Shown piece after piece: positions 16,833 through 25,342 of a stretch of DNA of 64,000 nt. Source of the DNA: Rhodococcoides trifolii (GTDB lineage: Bacteria; Actinomycetota; Actinomycetes; Mycobacteriales; Mycobacteriaceae); contig NZ_BMCU01000002.1 in the NCBI RefSeq assembly GCF_014635345.1, positions 62,001 through 126,000 of the forward strand, given 5' to 3'. Within the stretch, counting starts at the first letter, position 1; each line of letters begins with the position of its first letter. The translations under genes and the position numbers were made by a program. The notes beneath the pieces are model-generated. The model saw only the letters and a list, made by a program, of their open reading frames with translations. It did not search any database and had not been told where the DNA came from.

Positions 16833-16851
16833 CTACTACGATCGGTAGTAG
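16833..16851. promoter_or_regulatory. CTACTAC-N5-GTAGTAG dyad
   Basis: Perfect 7-bp inverted repeat with GATCG at the centre, between the leftward operon and attR. The half-sites equal those of the dyads at 50051 and 54411, although the spacing is 2 bp shorter. Confidence 0.5.
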
Positions 16852-16922
16852 CCGCTTATTGCCTGTCGGGTGCAACGTCGCTGGCCCGAAACCCGAAAAG
16901 CGTTGCGAGACAACGTAAAACA

Positions 16923-16945
16923 TGGTGCCCCCGGCAGGATTCGAA
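16923..16945. other. attR core inside tRNA-Arg
   Basis: The 23-bp repeat shared with 7539-7561. It covers the encoded CCA, the 3' acceptor strand and part of the T arm, so integration leaves the tRNA intact. Confidence 0.9.
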
Positions 16946-16998
16946 CCTGCGACCAAAGGATTAGAAGGCCTTTGCTCTATCCCCTGAGCTACGGAGGC
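16923..16998 (-). tRNA. tRNA-Arg (anticodon UCU)
   Basis: Acceptor stem GCCTCCG with CGGGGGC, D arm GCTCAGGGGATAGAGC, anticodon loop CTTCTAA (anticodon TCT, decoding AGA), T arm GCAGG-TTCGAAT-CCTGC, and encoded CCA. The last anticodon-stem pair (C31-U39) is not canonical. It decodes AGA, a rare codon in this genome but frequent in the element's small genes. Confidence 0.93.
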
Positions 16999-17030
16999 GT
17001 ATGGGGCGTGGTGAGTCTAACGGTCATACG

Positions 17031-18149
17031 ATGGGCGAAATGCGCGAGGTTCTGAACGAGATCATGGCGGTCTGGCGATCCGGTGGTACCGCTGGCGTCG
17101 GAACCGTTGTGCGCACGTTCGACTCGGCGCCTCGCCCGCCGGGAGCATCGATGGTGGTGACACCGGACGGTCGCGTGTTCGGGTCCGTCTCCGGTGGATG
17201 CGTCGAAGGGGCCGTGTACGAGGAGGCGTCGGGTGCAGCAGCGCCCGGGCTGTTCAGGTACGGCGTCACCGACGACGATGCGATGGCTGTCGGGCTCACC
17301 TGTGGCGGCAGTCTCGACGTGTTCGTGGAGACGATCTCGCCCGCCTCGTTTGCGGATCTCGACCAGGTGGCGGCGGACGTCGAGAACCACCGGCCCGTCG
17401 CTATCGCGACCGTCATCGAACACACGGACGCGGCGTGGGTGGGTCGACGCTTGGTCGTCCGTCCGACGTCGGCGTCTGGGACTCTCGGCTCTGCACGCGC
17501 GGATCAGGCAGTCGCCGACGATGCGCGCGGACTGCTCGCAGCAGGCGCGACCGACGTCCTGCACTACGGAACCGACGGTGAACGCCTGGGCGACGGGATG
17601 ACGGTGTTCGTCTCGTCCTTCGCCCCGCGGGCCCGAATGATCGTGTTCGGTGCCATCGACTTCGCGTCGGCGCTGGCGCGACAGGGCGGTCTTCTCGGCT
17701 ACCGAGTGACGGTGTGCGACGCCCGCCCGATCTTCGCCACCGCGGCGCGATTTCCGACCGCCGACGACGTGGTCGTGGACTGGCCGCACCGGTACCTGCG
17801 GGCAATGGACGACGCGGGACAGATCGACGAGCGCACGGTCCTGTGCGTTCTCACACACGACCCCAAGTTCGACCTGCCTCTCCTCGAGACCGCCTTGCGG
17901 CTGCCCAAGGTTGGATACGTGGGTGCGATGGGCTCGCGGCGAACCCACGTCGAACGGATGACGAAACTGAGGAAAGCCGGGGTCAGCGACGCGCAGCTGG
18001 CCAGATTGTCGAGCCCGATCGGCTTGGACCTCGGTGCGCGCACGCCCGAGGAGACGGCCGTGTCGATCGCCGCGGAGATCATCGCGCGGCGGTGGGGTGG
18101 CAAGGGTGAGCCCTTGCGCGACCTGTCCGGCCGTATCCATCACGGTTGA
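17031..18149 (+). CDS. XdhC/CoxI-family protein
   Basis: 372 aa from ATG 17031; an earlier in-frame ATG at 17001 lies right beside the tRNA and is less likely. XdhC_CoxI domain at residues 1-70 (PPGASMVVTPDGRVFGSVSGGCVEGAVYEEA), and a Rossmann-like XdhC_C domain from about residue 205 (RMIVFGAIDFASALARQGGLLGYRV, YVGAMGSRRTHVERM). These proteins load sulfurated molybdenum cofactor into xanthine dehydrogenase-type enzymes. No molybdoenzyme subunits are adjacent, so its partner must be elsewhere. Confidence 0.88.
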   Translation: MGEMREVLNEIMAVWRSGGTAGVGTVVRTFDSAPRPPGASMVVTPDGRVFGSVSGGCVEGAVYEEASGAAAPGLFRYGVTDDDAMAVGLTCGGSLDVFVETISPASFADLDQVAADVENHRPVAIATVIEHTDAAWVGRRLVVRPTSASGTLGSARADQAVADDARGLLAAGATDVLHYGTDGERLGDGMTVFVSSFAPRARMIVFGAIDFASALARQGGLLGYRVTVCDARPIFATAARFPTADDVVVDWPHRYLRAMDDAGQIDERTVLCVLTHDPKFDLPLLETALRLPKVGYVGAMGSRRTHVERMTKLRKAGVSDAQLARLSSPIGLDLGARTPEETAVSIAAEIIARRWGGKGEPLRDLSGRIHHG

Positions 18150-18199
18150 CCATTGCCACGCCACTACGGCGTGTCGTACGGCCGATCTACTCTGGAGTC

Positions 18200-20230
18200 A
18201 TGGCTACCACCGAACTCTCACGGAACGAGTCTGCGAGGACGTCCGAACCTCGCAGCGGTTCGTTCGGTGTCTTCGTCAGCGCCGGTCTGATCGCGGCCGT
18301 CGTTGCTGCGTTGATCGTCGCGCTGTCCGCGTCACAAGCTCTCGTCCTCCTCGGCATTCCCGATCCCGGTCCGGTCACCACGTACGGCGTCTCCGCTGTG
18401 CGCGCGCTCGGTGAGGTGGCGGCCGTCATCACCATCGGGTCGCTCCTGCTGGCGGCGTTCCTCGTACCACCTCAGAAATCGGGTGTCCTCGACGTCGACG
18501 GTTACCGTGCGGTGCGTACGGCCTCGACGGCTGCCGTCGTGTGGGCGGCCTGCGCCATCGTGCTCGTGCCGCTGACGCTGTCCGACACCTCGGGTCAACC
18601 GGTGTCCGTCGCGCTGAACCCCACCAACCTGTGGACCGGCCTGGGACAGGTCGAGATCGCAAGCGCGTGGCGCTGGACTGCGGTTGTTGCCATCGTGCTC
18701 GCGATCGCGTCGCGGGCTGTGCTGCGATGGGCCTGGACACCGGTTCTGTTGGTCGTGGCGATCGGATCGTTGATGCCGTTGGCCGTCACCGGTCACTCGT
18801 CGGCGGGCGGCTCGCACGATCTCGCGACCAACAGCCTCATCCTTCACCTGGTGGGGGCGTCGTTGTGGGCAGGCGGCTTGTTCGCGCTGCTTGCGCACGC
18901 TCGCCGCCGCGGCGCCTACACCGATGTCGCTGCCCGACGGTTCTCGCTCGTCGCCACCGTGTGCTTCGTGGTCATGGCCGCGAGCGGCGTGGTCAACGCG
19001 TTGGTGCGCGTCCCGTTGAGTGATCTGTTCACCTCGACCTACGGCCGACTGGTGATCGCCAAGGTCGTCGCTCTGATCGTGTTGGGTGTCTTCGGATACG
19101 TGCAGCGGCAGCGCGCCCTGCCCGCTCTCGCCGCCGATCCGTCGTCGCGCGGGAATTTGGTGCGCTTCGCCGGCGCCGAGGTCTTGGTGTTCGCGGCCAC
19201 GATCGGGTTGGCGGTCGGTCTCGCTCGTACGCCACCTCCCGCGGACGCGAACTTGAACCTGACCATCACCGAAGTCGAGCTCGGGTACAACCTGGACGGG
19301 CCGCCGACGCTCGGACGATTGCTCTTCGACTGGCGCTTCGACCTCATCTTCGGCACGGCAGCCATCGTGATGGCCGGGCTCTACCTGTACGGCGTGTACC
19401 GGATGCGTGCCCGTGGCGACGCGTGGCCCGTCGGGCGGACCGTCGCCTGGGTGCTGGGATGCCTGGTGATGCTGTTCGCAACGTCGTCCGGTGTCGGTCG
19501 CTACTCGATGGCGCAGTTCAGTGTGCACATGGGCGCGCACATGGCGCTGTCAATGCTGGCGCCCGTGCTGCTGGCGCTCGGCGGCCCGATAACCTTGGCG
19601 TTGCGCGTCTTACGGCCCGCGGGCAAGGACGGTATTCCCGGTCCGCGCGAGTGGATTCTCGACGCTCTGCACAGCCCGGTGTCGAAGTTCTTCACGCAAC
19701 CGTTGATCGCGGCCTTCATTTTCGTCGGTGGTTTCTACGCGCTGTATCTCGGTGGGATCTACGGTTCGACCGTCGACTCCCACACGGCGCACCTGCTGAT
19801 GAACGCTCACTTCCTGCTCAGCGGTTACCTGTTCTACTGGGTCGTCATCGGTGTGGACCCGGCGCCGAGACGGCTGTCCCCGGTGACCAAGCTCGCGATG
19901 GTGTTCGGCTCCTTGCCGTTCCACGCGTTCTTCGGCGTCGCCCTGATGAGCACCGACTCCGTCATGGGTCAGGTGTTCTTCCGCGGTCTGTCGCTACCGT
20001 GGAACTCCGACCTGCTGGCGGATCAGCGGCTCGGGGGCGGAATAGCCTGGGCGACAGGCGAAATCCCGCTGGTGCTCGTCATGTTGGCACTGTTGGTGCA
20101 GTGGTCGAGGTCCGACCGTAAGGAAGCTGTCCGAATGGACCGCGCTGCGGACCGGGACGACGACGCAGCGTTGGCGGCACACAACGCCATGTTCGCGGAG
20201 CTAGCGCGTCGCGAGCGCGAAGGTCGCTGA
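18200..20230 (+). CDS. CopD-CtaG membrane fusion protein
   Basis: 676 aa from ATG 18200, preceded by TCTGGAG; an in-frame ATG at 18146 has no ribosome site and overlaps xdhC. Two modules: residues about 20-370 are a CopD-like copper-resistance membrane domain (conserved GHSSAGG, LILHLVGASLWAGGLF), and residues about 390-640 a caa3-type CtaG domain (MGAHMALSMLAPVLLALGGP, HTAHLLMNAHFLLSGYLFYW). Such fusions (Rv0102-like) are linked to copper handling and cytochrome oxidase assembly. About 14 or more hydrophobic helices. Confidence 0.88.
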   Translation: MATTELSRNESARTSEPRSGSFGVFVSAGLIAAVVAALIVALSASQALVLLGIPDPGPVTTYGVSAVRALGEVAAVITIGSLLLAAFLVPPQKSGVLDVDGYRAVRTASTAAVVWAACAIVLVPLTLSDTSGQPVSVALNPTNLWTGLGQVEIASAWRWTAVVAIVLAIASRAVLRWAWTPVLLVVAIGSLMPLAVTGHSSAGGSHDLATNSLILHLVGASLWAGGLFALLAHARRRGAYTDVAARRFSLVATVCFVVMAASGVVNALVRVPLSDLFTSTYGRLVIAKVVALIVLGVFGYVQRQRALPALAADPSSRGNLVRFAGAEVLVFAATIGLAVGLARTPPPADANLNLTITEVELGYNLDGPPTLGRLLFDWRFDLIFGTAAIVMAGLYLYGVYRMRARGDAWPVGRTVAWVLGCLVMLFATSSGVGRYSMAQFSVHMGAHMALSMLAPVLLALGGPITLALRVLRPAGKDGIPGPREWILDALHSPVSKFFTQPLIAAFIFVGGFYALYLGGIYGSTVDSHTAHLLMNAHFLLSGYLFYWVVIGVDPAPRRLSPVTKLAMVFGSLPFHAFFGVALMSTDSVMGQVFFRGLSLPWNSDLLADQRLGGGIAWATGEIPLVLVMLALLVQWSRSDRKEAVRMDRAADRDDDAALAAHNAMFAELARREREGR

Positions 20231-20249
20231 TGCACCGAGAACCGGAGGG

Positions 20250-20696
20250 TCAGAAGACCGGTCCGCGGAACACCAAGCCGCGCAATGCGATGAAGCGCAA
20301 ACCACCGACGATCGCGGTCACGGTGACCACCACTGCGGCGGCCACGAAATCACTGGCCGACGGAAGCACCACTCCCAACGCCGCGATGGCGGCGGTGGTG
20401 GCGACCAGACCGACGAGCGCGAGCCCGCCCGCTTCCCACTGAGCAGTGAACCAGCCGACGCGGTCGGCGGCATGGAACGTGAGTCGGCGGTGCAGTTCGT
20501 TGGCGAGGACCGTACTGCTCGCCGCGCCGACTGCGTTGGCCACCAGCGCGCCCTCCGGACGCATCAGCAAGAACACCACGACGTACACGATGTTGCTTGC
20601 GCCACCGACCATCGCGAACCGAACGAGTTGCGCCAGTGCGCGATCGCTGTCCAGACGAGAGAGGGTATGGGCGATCGGCCGGGTCAGCGCAGTCAC
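20250..20696 (-). CDS. GtrA-family membrane protein
   Basis: 148 aa from GTG 20696, which overlaps the TetR stop (GTGA). A longer open frame upstream lies within the TetR gene. Four hydrophobic helices in the GtrA pattern (LVRFAMVGGASNIVYVVVFLLM, ELHRRLTFHA, ALVGLVATTAAIAALG, VVVTVTAIVGGLRFIALRGLVF). GtrA proteins are thought to flip polyprenyl-linked sugars in envelope glycan synthesis. Convergent with the CtaG gene, 19 bp apart. Confidence 0.85.
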   Translation of the reverse strand: MTALTRPIAHTLSRLDSDRALAQLVRFAMVGGASNIVYVVVFLLMRPEGALVANAVGAASSTVLANELHRRLTFHAADRVGWFTAQWEAGGLALVGLVATTAAIAALGVVLPSASDFVAAAVVVTVTAIVGGLRFIALRGLVFRGPVF

Positions 20697-21361
20697 CGGC
20701 CGCGCCCGTGCATTCCGGCCTTGACGCAGGCGATCTCGTCCTGGGTGAACGGTCGGCCCGGCAACGTCGTCGTTCGGTCGGGGCGTTCTCGCAGTCCGTC
20801 GATGACGATCGCGAAGTACCGACGCCAGTTCTCCGGGTCCACGGCGGCCGTGCACTCGGTCGCGGCACCGATCATGTAGATCAGCGGGAAGAAGTCGTTC
20901 GCGGACACGTCACTTCTGAGGTCTCCGGACTGCTTGGCGCGGTTGATGATTCTGTCGACCAGCGGATCGAGTTTGGCCTTGACCGCTGCCACCTTGGCGT
21001 AACCGTCGTCGCTACCCATGACAATCTCACCGAGGCCGCGATTCATCGACATGCCCTCGCAGACGCAACCGAAGAACTCGACCATGGCATCCCAGGGTTC
21101 GTCACTGCCCAGAATGATCCGTGCGCGCTCGAGGAGATCCTCGAACCGTTGCTCGAAGACGCCGTCGATCAGTTCGAGTTTGTTGGCGAATCGTCGGTAC
21201 ACGGTGCCGACACCGACGCCGGCGTGCGCCGCCACGTCGTCGAGCGTGATGTCGATGCCGCGTGCTGCAAACAATTCTGCGGCTGCGTCGACGATCCGAC
21301 GTTTGTTGCGCTCGGCGTCCGCACGGAGGGGGCGGTTCACCGTGTCCGGGTTCACAGTCAC
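20693..21361 (-). CDS. TetR-family repressor of the adjacent MFS exporter
   Basis: 222 aa from GTG 21361 with ACAGGAC upstream; the frame extends to 21517 but would cross two operators. HTH at residues about 15-60 (RIVDAAAELFAARGIDITLDDVAAHAGVGVGTVYRRFANK), then a ligand-binding helical domain with FGCVCEGMSMNRGLG. It is divergent from the DHA2 exporter, and two CGGAGG/CCTCC dyads lie in the shared 104-bp region, so it is probably the exporter's repressor. Translationally coupled to GtrA. Confidence 0.88.
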   Translation of the reverse strand: MTVNPDTVNRPLRADAERNKRRIVDAAAELFAARGIDITLDDVAAHAGVGVGTVYRRFANKLELIDGVFEQRFEDLLERARIILGSDEPWDAMVEFFGCVCEGMSMNRGLGEIVMGSDDGYAKVAAVKAKLDPLVDRIINRAKQSGDLRSDVSANDFFPLIYMIGAATECTAAVDPENWRRYFAIVIDGLRERPDRTTTLPGRPFTQDEIACVKAGMHGRGR

Positions 21362-21385
21362 GTTTGTCCTGTTTCGAAAATTAAG

Positions 21386-21444
21386 CGGAGGTGGTTCCTC
21401 CACATAGCTGCTACTATCTTGCTTAACCGGAGGATACACCTCCG
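21386..21444. promoter_or_regulatory. two operators in the TetR/MFS divergent promoter
   Basis: CGGAGG-TGGTT-CCTCCA (21386-21402) and CGGAGG-ATACA-CCTCCG (21428-21444), each a dyad with a 5-bp spacer, centres 42 bp (four helical turns) apart, flanking a TACTAT -10-like hexamer. Likely sites of the adjacent TetR protein. Confidence 0.7.
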
Positions 21445-21465
21445 CATAGACAATTCGAGGACCCG

Positions 21466-22989
21466 ATGTCCACATCACCCACTGAGAGAGTCGACACAAC
21501 GCCGGCGCTCGACGCACCCGCGAAGAACTCGAACACCAGGTGGTTCATCCTCGGTGTTCTCGGTCTCGCGCAGCTCATGGTCGTGCTGGATGCGACCGTC
21601 GTCAACATCGCCCTGCCCGCCGCCCAGCTCGATCTCGGCTTCGACAACGCCGACCGATCGTGGGTCGTCACGTCCTACGCACTCGCCTTCGGCAGCCTGC
21701 TGCTCCTGGGTGGGCGGCTCAGCGACCTCTTCGGTCGTCGTAACACCTTCCTGATCGGCCTGGTCGGCTTCGCCGTGATGTCCGCAGTCGGCGGCGCTGC
21801 CGTGAACTTCGGCATGCTGGTCGCGGCCCGCGCAGGTCAGGGTATCTTCGGTGCGCTTCTCGCGCCGGCTGCCCTGTCGTTGCTGGCCACCACCTTCACC
21901 GATCCCAAGGAACGTGCGAAGGCGTTCGGCATCTTCGGCGCCGTGGCCGGCGGCGGTGGCGCGATCGGTCTCCTGCTCGGTGGCGTACTGACGGAATGGG
22001 CCAACTGGCGCTGGAGCCTGTACGTCAACCTGATCTTCGCCGCGGTGGCATTCGTCGGCGGGTTCCTGCTCCTCGAGCGGCACACCACCTCGGCGCACCG
22101 CCCGAAGCTCGACATCCCCGGAACAGTCACCGTGTCGGCAGCATTGTTCTCGATCGTCTACGGCTTCGCACACGCGGAGTCCGACGGCTGGGCCGATGCC
22201 GTGACCATCGGCTTCCTGGCGGTCGGTGTGGTTCTGCTCGGAGTGTTCGTCTACCTGCAGAACCGCGTCGAGCACCCGTTGCTACCGCTACGCATCGTTC
22301 TCGATCGCACCCGCGGCGGGTCGTTCCTGGCCATGTTCATCACCGGCACGGGCATGTTCGCGGTGTTCCTGTTCCTGACCTACTACCTGCAGAACACCCT
22401 GGGGTACACCCCGATCACCACCGGATTCGCGTTCATGCCGATGATCGGCGCATTGATCGTCACCGCAACCGTGGCGACGTCGATCATCCTGCCGCGCTTC
22501 GGTCCTCGCATTCTGATGACCTCCGGTCTGGTCATCGCGTCGATCGGCATGGCTCTGCTCACGCGCATCACGCTCGACAGTCATTACGTGTCGCACATCC
22601 TGCCGTCGCTCATCATCATGGGTGTCGGGTTGGGCGCAACCTTCGCTCCGGCCATGCAGGGCGCCATTTCCGGTGTCAGCGCCGATGATTCGGGTGTGGC
22701 GTCGGCGACGGTCAACACGATGCAGCAGATCGGTGGCTCCATCGGAACGGCCTTGCTGAGCACCATCGCTGCGTCGGCCGGAACGAGCTACGCGAGTTCA
22801 CACATGGGATCGGTCACCGATGCCGCAGGCGCCGCACTGCTTCAGGCAAACGCCGAGGTCGCGAGCTACACCACCACGTTCTGGTGGTCGTCGGGGATCT
22901 TCCTCCTCGGCGCCGTGGTTGCTGCCGTGCTGGTTCGTCCGGGCAAGCTGGCGGACGCGGCCGAGGGAGCCATCGTCGTCGGGCACTGA
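21466..22989 (+). CDS. DHA2-family (EmrB/QacA) drug:proton exporter
   Basis: 507 aa, about 14 hydrophobic helices. Characteristic motifs: LGLAQLMVVLDATVVNIALP (helix 1 motif of DHA2), SYALAFGSLLLLGGRLSDLFGRR, GQGIFGALLAPAALSLL (motif C region) and GVASATVNTMQQIGGSIGTA. Expected to export cationic or hydrophobic drugs using the proton gradient. Under probable control of the divergent TetR protein. Terminator 23006-23052 follows. Confidence 0.92.
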   Translation: MSTSPTERVDTTPALDAPAKNSNTRWFILGVLGLAQLMVVLDATVVNIALPAAQLDLGFDNADRSWVVTSYALAFGSLLLLGGRLSDLFGRRNTFLIGLVGFAVMSAVGGAAVNFGMLVAARAGQGIFGALLAPAALSLLATTFTDPKERAKAFGIFGAVAGGGGAIGLLLGGVLTEWANWRWSLYVNLIFAAVAFVGGFLLLERHTTSAHRPKLDIPGTVTVSAALFSIVYGFAHAESDGWADAVTIGFLAVGVVLLGVFVYLQNRVEHPLLPLRIVLDRTRGGSFLAMFITGTGMFAVFLFLTYYLQNTLGYTPITTGFAFMPMIGALIVTATVATSIILPRFGPRILMTSGLVIASIGMALLTRITLDSHYVSHILPSLIIMGVGLGATFAPAMQGAISGVSADDSGVASATVNTMQQIGGSIGTALLSTIAASAGTSYASSHMGSVTDAAGAALLQANAEVASYTTTFWWSSGIFLLGAVVAAVLVRPGKLADAAEGAIVVGH

Positions 22990-23005
22990 CGTCGCAGAGA
23001 TCCCG

Positions 23006-23052
23006 GATCCGGTGTACCCGACCACTTCACAGGTGGTCGGGTGCGCCGGATC
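23006..23052. terminator. terminator shared by the MFS gene and overlapping the marR 3' end
   Basis: GATCCGG (23006) pairs with CCGGATC (23046-23052), and inside it CCCGACCAC pairs with GTGGTCGGG; TTTCTT follows on the plus strand. The last codons of the convergent marR gene form part of the stem. Confidence 0.75.
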
Positions 23053-23467
23053 TTTCTTGTATGCGGTCCAGGAGCGAGCGCAACTGGTCCCGCTCGGCCG
23101 GGTCGAGGACGTCGAAGAGATCGGACGAGGTCCGACGTTGTGCGATGGCAAGTTCCGAGACCAAGGTGCGACCGGAGGCGGTCAGCTCGATCAGTACGGC
23201 GCGGCGGTCCGCCGGGTCCGAGCGTCGGTGCACGTGCCCCGATTGTTCGAGCGCATCGATCACGTCCGTGGCCGAGCGCGGCACGATGTGCAGTCGTTCG
23301 GCCAGATAGCCGAGTCGGACCGGCTCGTCGGCACGGGCCAGTACGCGCAACGCTCGACTGTGCGACGGCGACAGTCCGAACGGCTCGAGGGCGGACATCT
23401 GCCGACGCCGGATGTCGCGCGCGACGGTCATGAACGAATCCGACAGATCACGGTCGCGGGAATGCAT
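23027..23467 (-). CDS. MarR-family regulator
   Basis: 146 aa. Winged helix at residues about 30-100 (SHSRALRVLARADEPVRLGYLAERLHIVPRSATDVIDALEQSGHVHR, then the DPADRRAVLIELT wing). Divergent from the ABC exporter gene with only 72 bp between starts, and the perfect palindrome at 23496 sits between them. The pair is therefore likely a drug- or metabolite-responsive exporter switch. Confidence 0.88.
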   Translation of the reverse strand: MHSRDRDLSDSFMTVARDIRRRQMSALEPFGLSPSHSRALRVLARADEPVRLGYLAERLHIVPRSATDVIDALEQSGHVHRRSDPADRRAVLIELTASGRTLVSELAIAQRRTSSDLFDVLDPAERDQLRSLLDRIQERSGAPDHL

Positions 23468-23495
23468 GCGCCGAGTCTAGCGTTGTGTCAGTCAG

Positions 23496-23508
23496 CCTCA
23501 TAATGAGG
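23496..23508. promoter_or_regulatory. MarR operator candidate
   Basis: CCTCATAATGAGG, a 13-bp perfect odd palindrome centred between marR and the ABC exporter gene, 32 bp before the latter's GTG. Confidence 0.65.
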
Positions 23509-23539
23509 TAGCCTCGCAATTGAACTTCAGGAGGTCCTC

Positions 23540-25315
23540 GTGACAGCACCCTTCACCAAAGACACACACGATCCCGCGCCGTTGCGCCGAGTCGTCGCAC
23601 TCTTCCGCCCGTACCGTCCCCAGATCGCGCTCACGTCGCTGGTGATCGTGATCAGCGCGATCGTCGCGCTGGGATCACCGCTCCTGTTGCGCGACATGCT
23701 CGATCACGCAATTCCGGAAGCGAACGTCACCCTCGTGACCGTCCTCGCCGCCGGCATGATCGCCATCGCCGTCGTCACCAGCGTGCTCGGCGTCGCCGTG
23801 ACCTGGATGTCCAACAGCATCGGCCAGAAGCTGATGCACCAGCTTCGCGTGTCCGTGTACACGCACCTACAGCGGCAATCGCTCGGCTTCTTCGCACGGA
23901 CCCGTACCGGTGAAGTCCAGTCGCGCATCGCCAACGACATCGGCGGAATGCAGTCGGTGGTCACCAACACGGCCACCTCGATCGCTCAGAACGCCACCAC
24001 CGTCGCGGCCACCGTCGTCGCCCTGTTCCTTCTCGACTGGCGTCTCGCCATCTTCTCGCTTCTCATTCTTCCGGTGTTCGTGCGGATCGCCCGCAAGATC
24101 GGCGACGAGCGTCGTCGCATCTCCGGAACCCGGCAGCGGCTGCTCAGCGACCTGTCGGTGCAGGTCGAGGAGTCGCTCTCGGTCAGCGGAATTCTCCTGG
24201 GCAAGACCACAGGTGCGTCGAGAGCACTCACCGACAGGTTCACCTCGCGGTCGACGGAGGTCGCCGACGTCGAGTTGCAGTCGATGATGGCCGGAAAGTG
24301 GCGCATGGCCACGATGTCGATCAGCTTCGCCGCCATGCCCGCTCTGGTGTACTGGTTCGCCGGCTTCACCATCGGGCACGGAAACGCCATCACCGTCGGC
24401 ACCCTGGTCGCGTTCACCACCCTGCAGACACAGCTGTTCCGGCCCACGATGATGTTGTTGAACACCGGTGTCGAAGTGCAGAGTTCGCTCGCATTGTTCG
24501 GCCGCGTCTTCGAATACCTCGACCTGCCGGTGGAGATCGACGAGCCGGCGCACGCCACCACCGTGTCCGACGTGCGCGGTGAACTGTCCTTCCGCAGCGT
24601 CGGTTTCACCTACCCGAGCGCGAGCGCACCCACGCTCACCGACATCGATCTGACGGTCCCGGCCGGAAGCACCCTGGCCGTGGTCGGCGAAACCGGCTCC
24701 GGCAAGACCACTCTCGGCTACCTCACCGCACGGTTGTACGACCCCACGGTCGGCTCCATCACCGTGGACGGAGTGGACCTGCGTGACATGTCGCTCGAGT
24801 CGGTGTCGAGTCTGGTGGGCGTCGTGTCGCAGGAGACCTACCTCTTCCACGCGTCGATCCGCGAGAACCTGCGGTTCGCCAAGCCCGATGCCACGGACGC
24901 CGAGATCGAGGAGGCCGCCCGGACGGCGCAGATCCACGAGTTCATCACCGCCCTCGACGACGGATACGACACCGTGGTCGGGGAACGGGGATACCGATTC
25001 TCCGGTGGGGAGAAGCAGCGACTCGCCATCGCGCGCACGGTCCTTCGCAACCCGCCGATCCTGTTGCTGGACGAAGCGACGAGCGCGCTCGACAACGCCA
25101 CCGAGCGAGCGCTGCAGGACGCCCTGGACACTCTGATGGTCGGCCGTACCACAGTGGTTGTCGCACACAGGCTTTCGACGGTACGCAACGCCGATCGCAT
25201 CATGGTCCTCGACCACGGCCGGGTTGCCGAATCCGGAACCCACGACGAACTCGTCGAGCGCGGCGGCCGCTACGCCACGTTGCTGACGTCGTCGGGCGAA
25301 TTGGCCGCGGCATAG
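23540..25315 (+). CDS. ABC exporter, fused permease and ATPase
   Basis: 591 aa half-transporter. Six-helix membrane domain in residues 1-320 and a nucleotide-binding domain after residue 345: Walker A GETGSGKTTLGYL, Q-loop SQETYLFH, signature FSGGEKQRLAIAR, Walker B ILLLDEATSALD, H-loop VVAHRLSTV. It should act as a homodimer exporting lipid or drug. The GTG start is preceded by AGGAGG. Likely controlled by the divergent MarR protein. Confidence 0.93.
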   Translation: MTAPFTKDTHDPAPLRRVVALFRPYRPQIALTSLVIVISAIVALGSPLLLRDMLDHAIPEANVTLVTVLAAGMIAIAVVTSVLGVAVTWMSNSIGQKLMHQLRVSVYTHLQRQSLGFFARTRTGEVQSRIANDIGGMQSVVTNTATSIAQNATTVAATVVALFLLDWRLAIFSLLILPVFVRIARKIGDERRRISGTRQRLLSDLSVQVEESLSVSGILLGKTTGASRALTDRFTSRSTEVADVELQSMMAGKWRMATMSISFAAMPALVYWFAGFTIGHGNAITVGTLVAFTTLQTQLFRPTMMLLNTGVEVQSSLALFGRVFEYLDLPVEIDEPAHATTVSDVRGELSFRSVGFTYPSASAPTLTDIDLTVPAGSTLAVVGETGSGKTTLGYLTARLYDPTVGSITVDGVDLRDMSLESVSSLVGVVSQETYLFHASIRENLRFAKPDATDAEIEEAARTAQIHEFITALDDGYDTVVGERGYRFSGGEKQRLAIARTVLRNPPILLLDEATSALDNATERALQDALDTLMVGRTTVVVAHRLSTVRNADRIMVLDHGRVAESGTHDELVERGGRYATLLTSSGELAAA

Positions 25316-25342
25316 ATTGCGCTCCGGCGCAACACCCTTCAC

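Larger units (their letters stand above)
7539..16945. mobile_element. phiRv-like, capsid-encoding integrated element in tRNA-Arg
   Basis: About 9.4 kb bounded by a 23-bp direct repeat (7539-7561 and 16923-16945). The right copy is the 3' end of tRNA-Arg. Contents in order: integrase, excisionase-like gene, replication-type gene with candidate ori, small genes, HK97 protease, major capsid, HNH nuclease, then a small leftward operon. No recognisable terminase, portal, tail, lysin or holin gene is seen. The layout resembles phiRv1/phiRv2 of M. tuberculosis and capsid-forming phage satellites, which depend on a helper phage for missing functions. Several of its genes use AGA/AGG and AT-richer codons than the flanking chromosome. 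Confidence 0.9.

Noticed and set aside
16711-16956. Upstream extension of the 55-aa gene
   Set aside because: It reads through the 3' end of tRNA-Arg and yields the usual tRNA artefact peptide.
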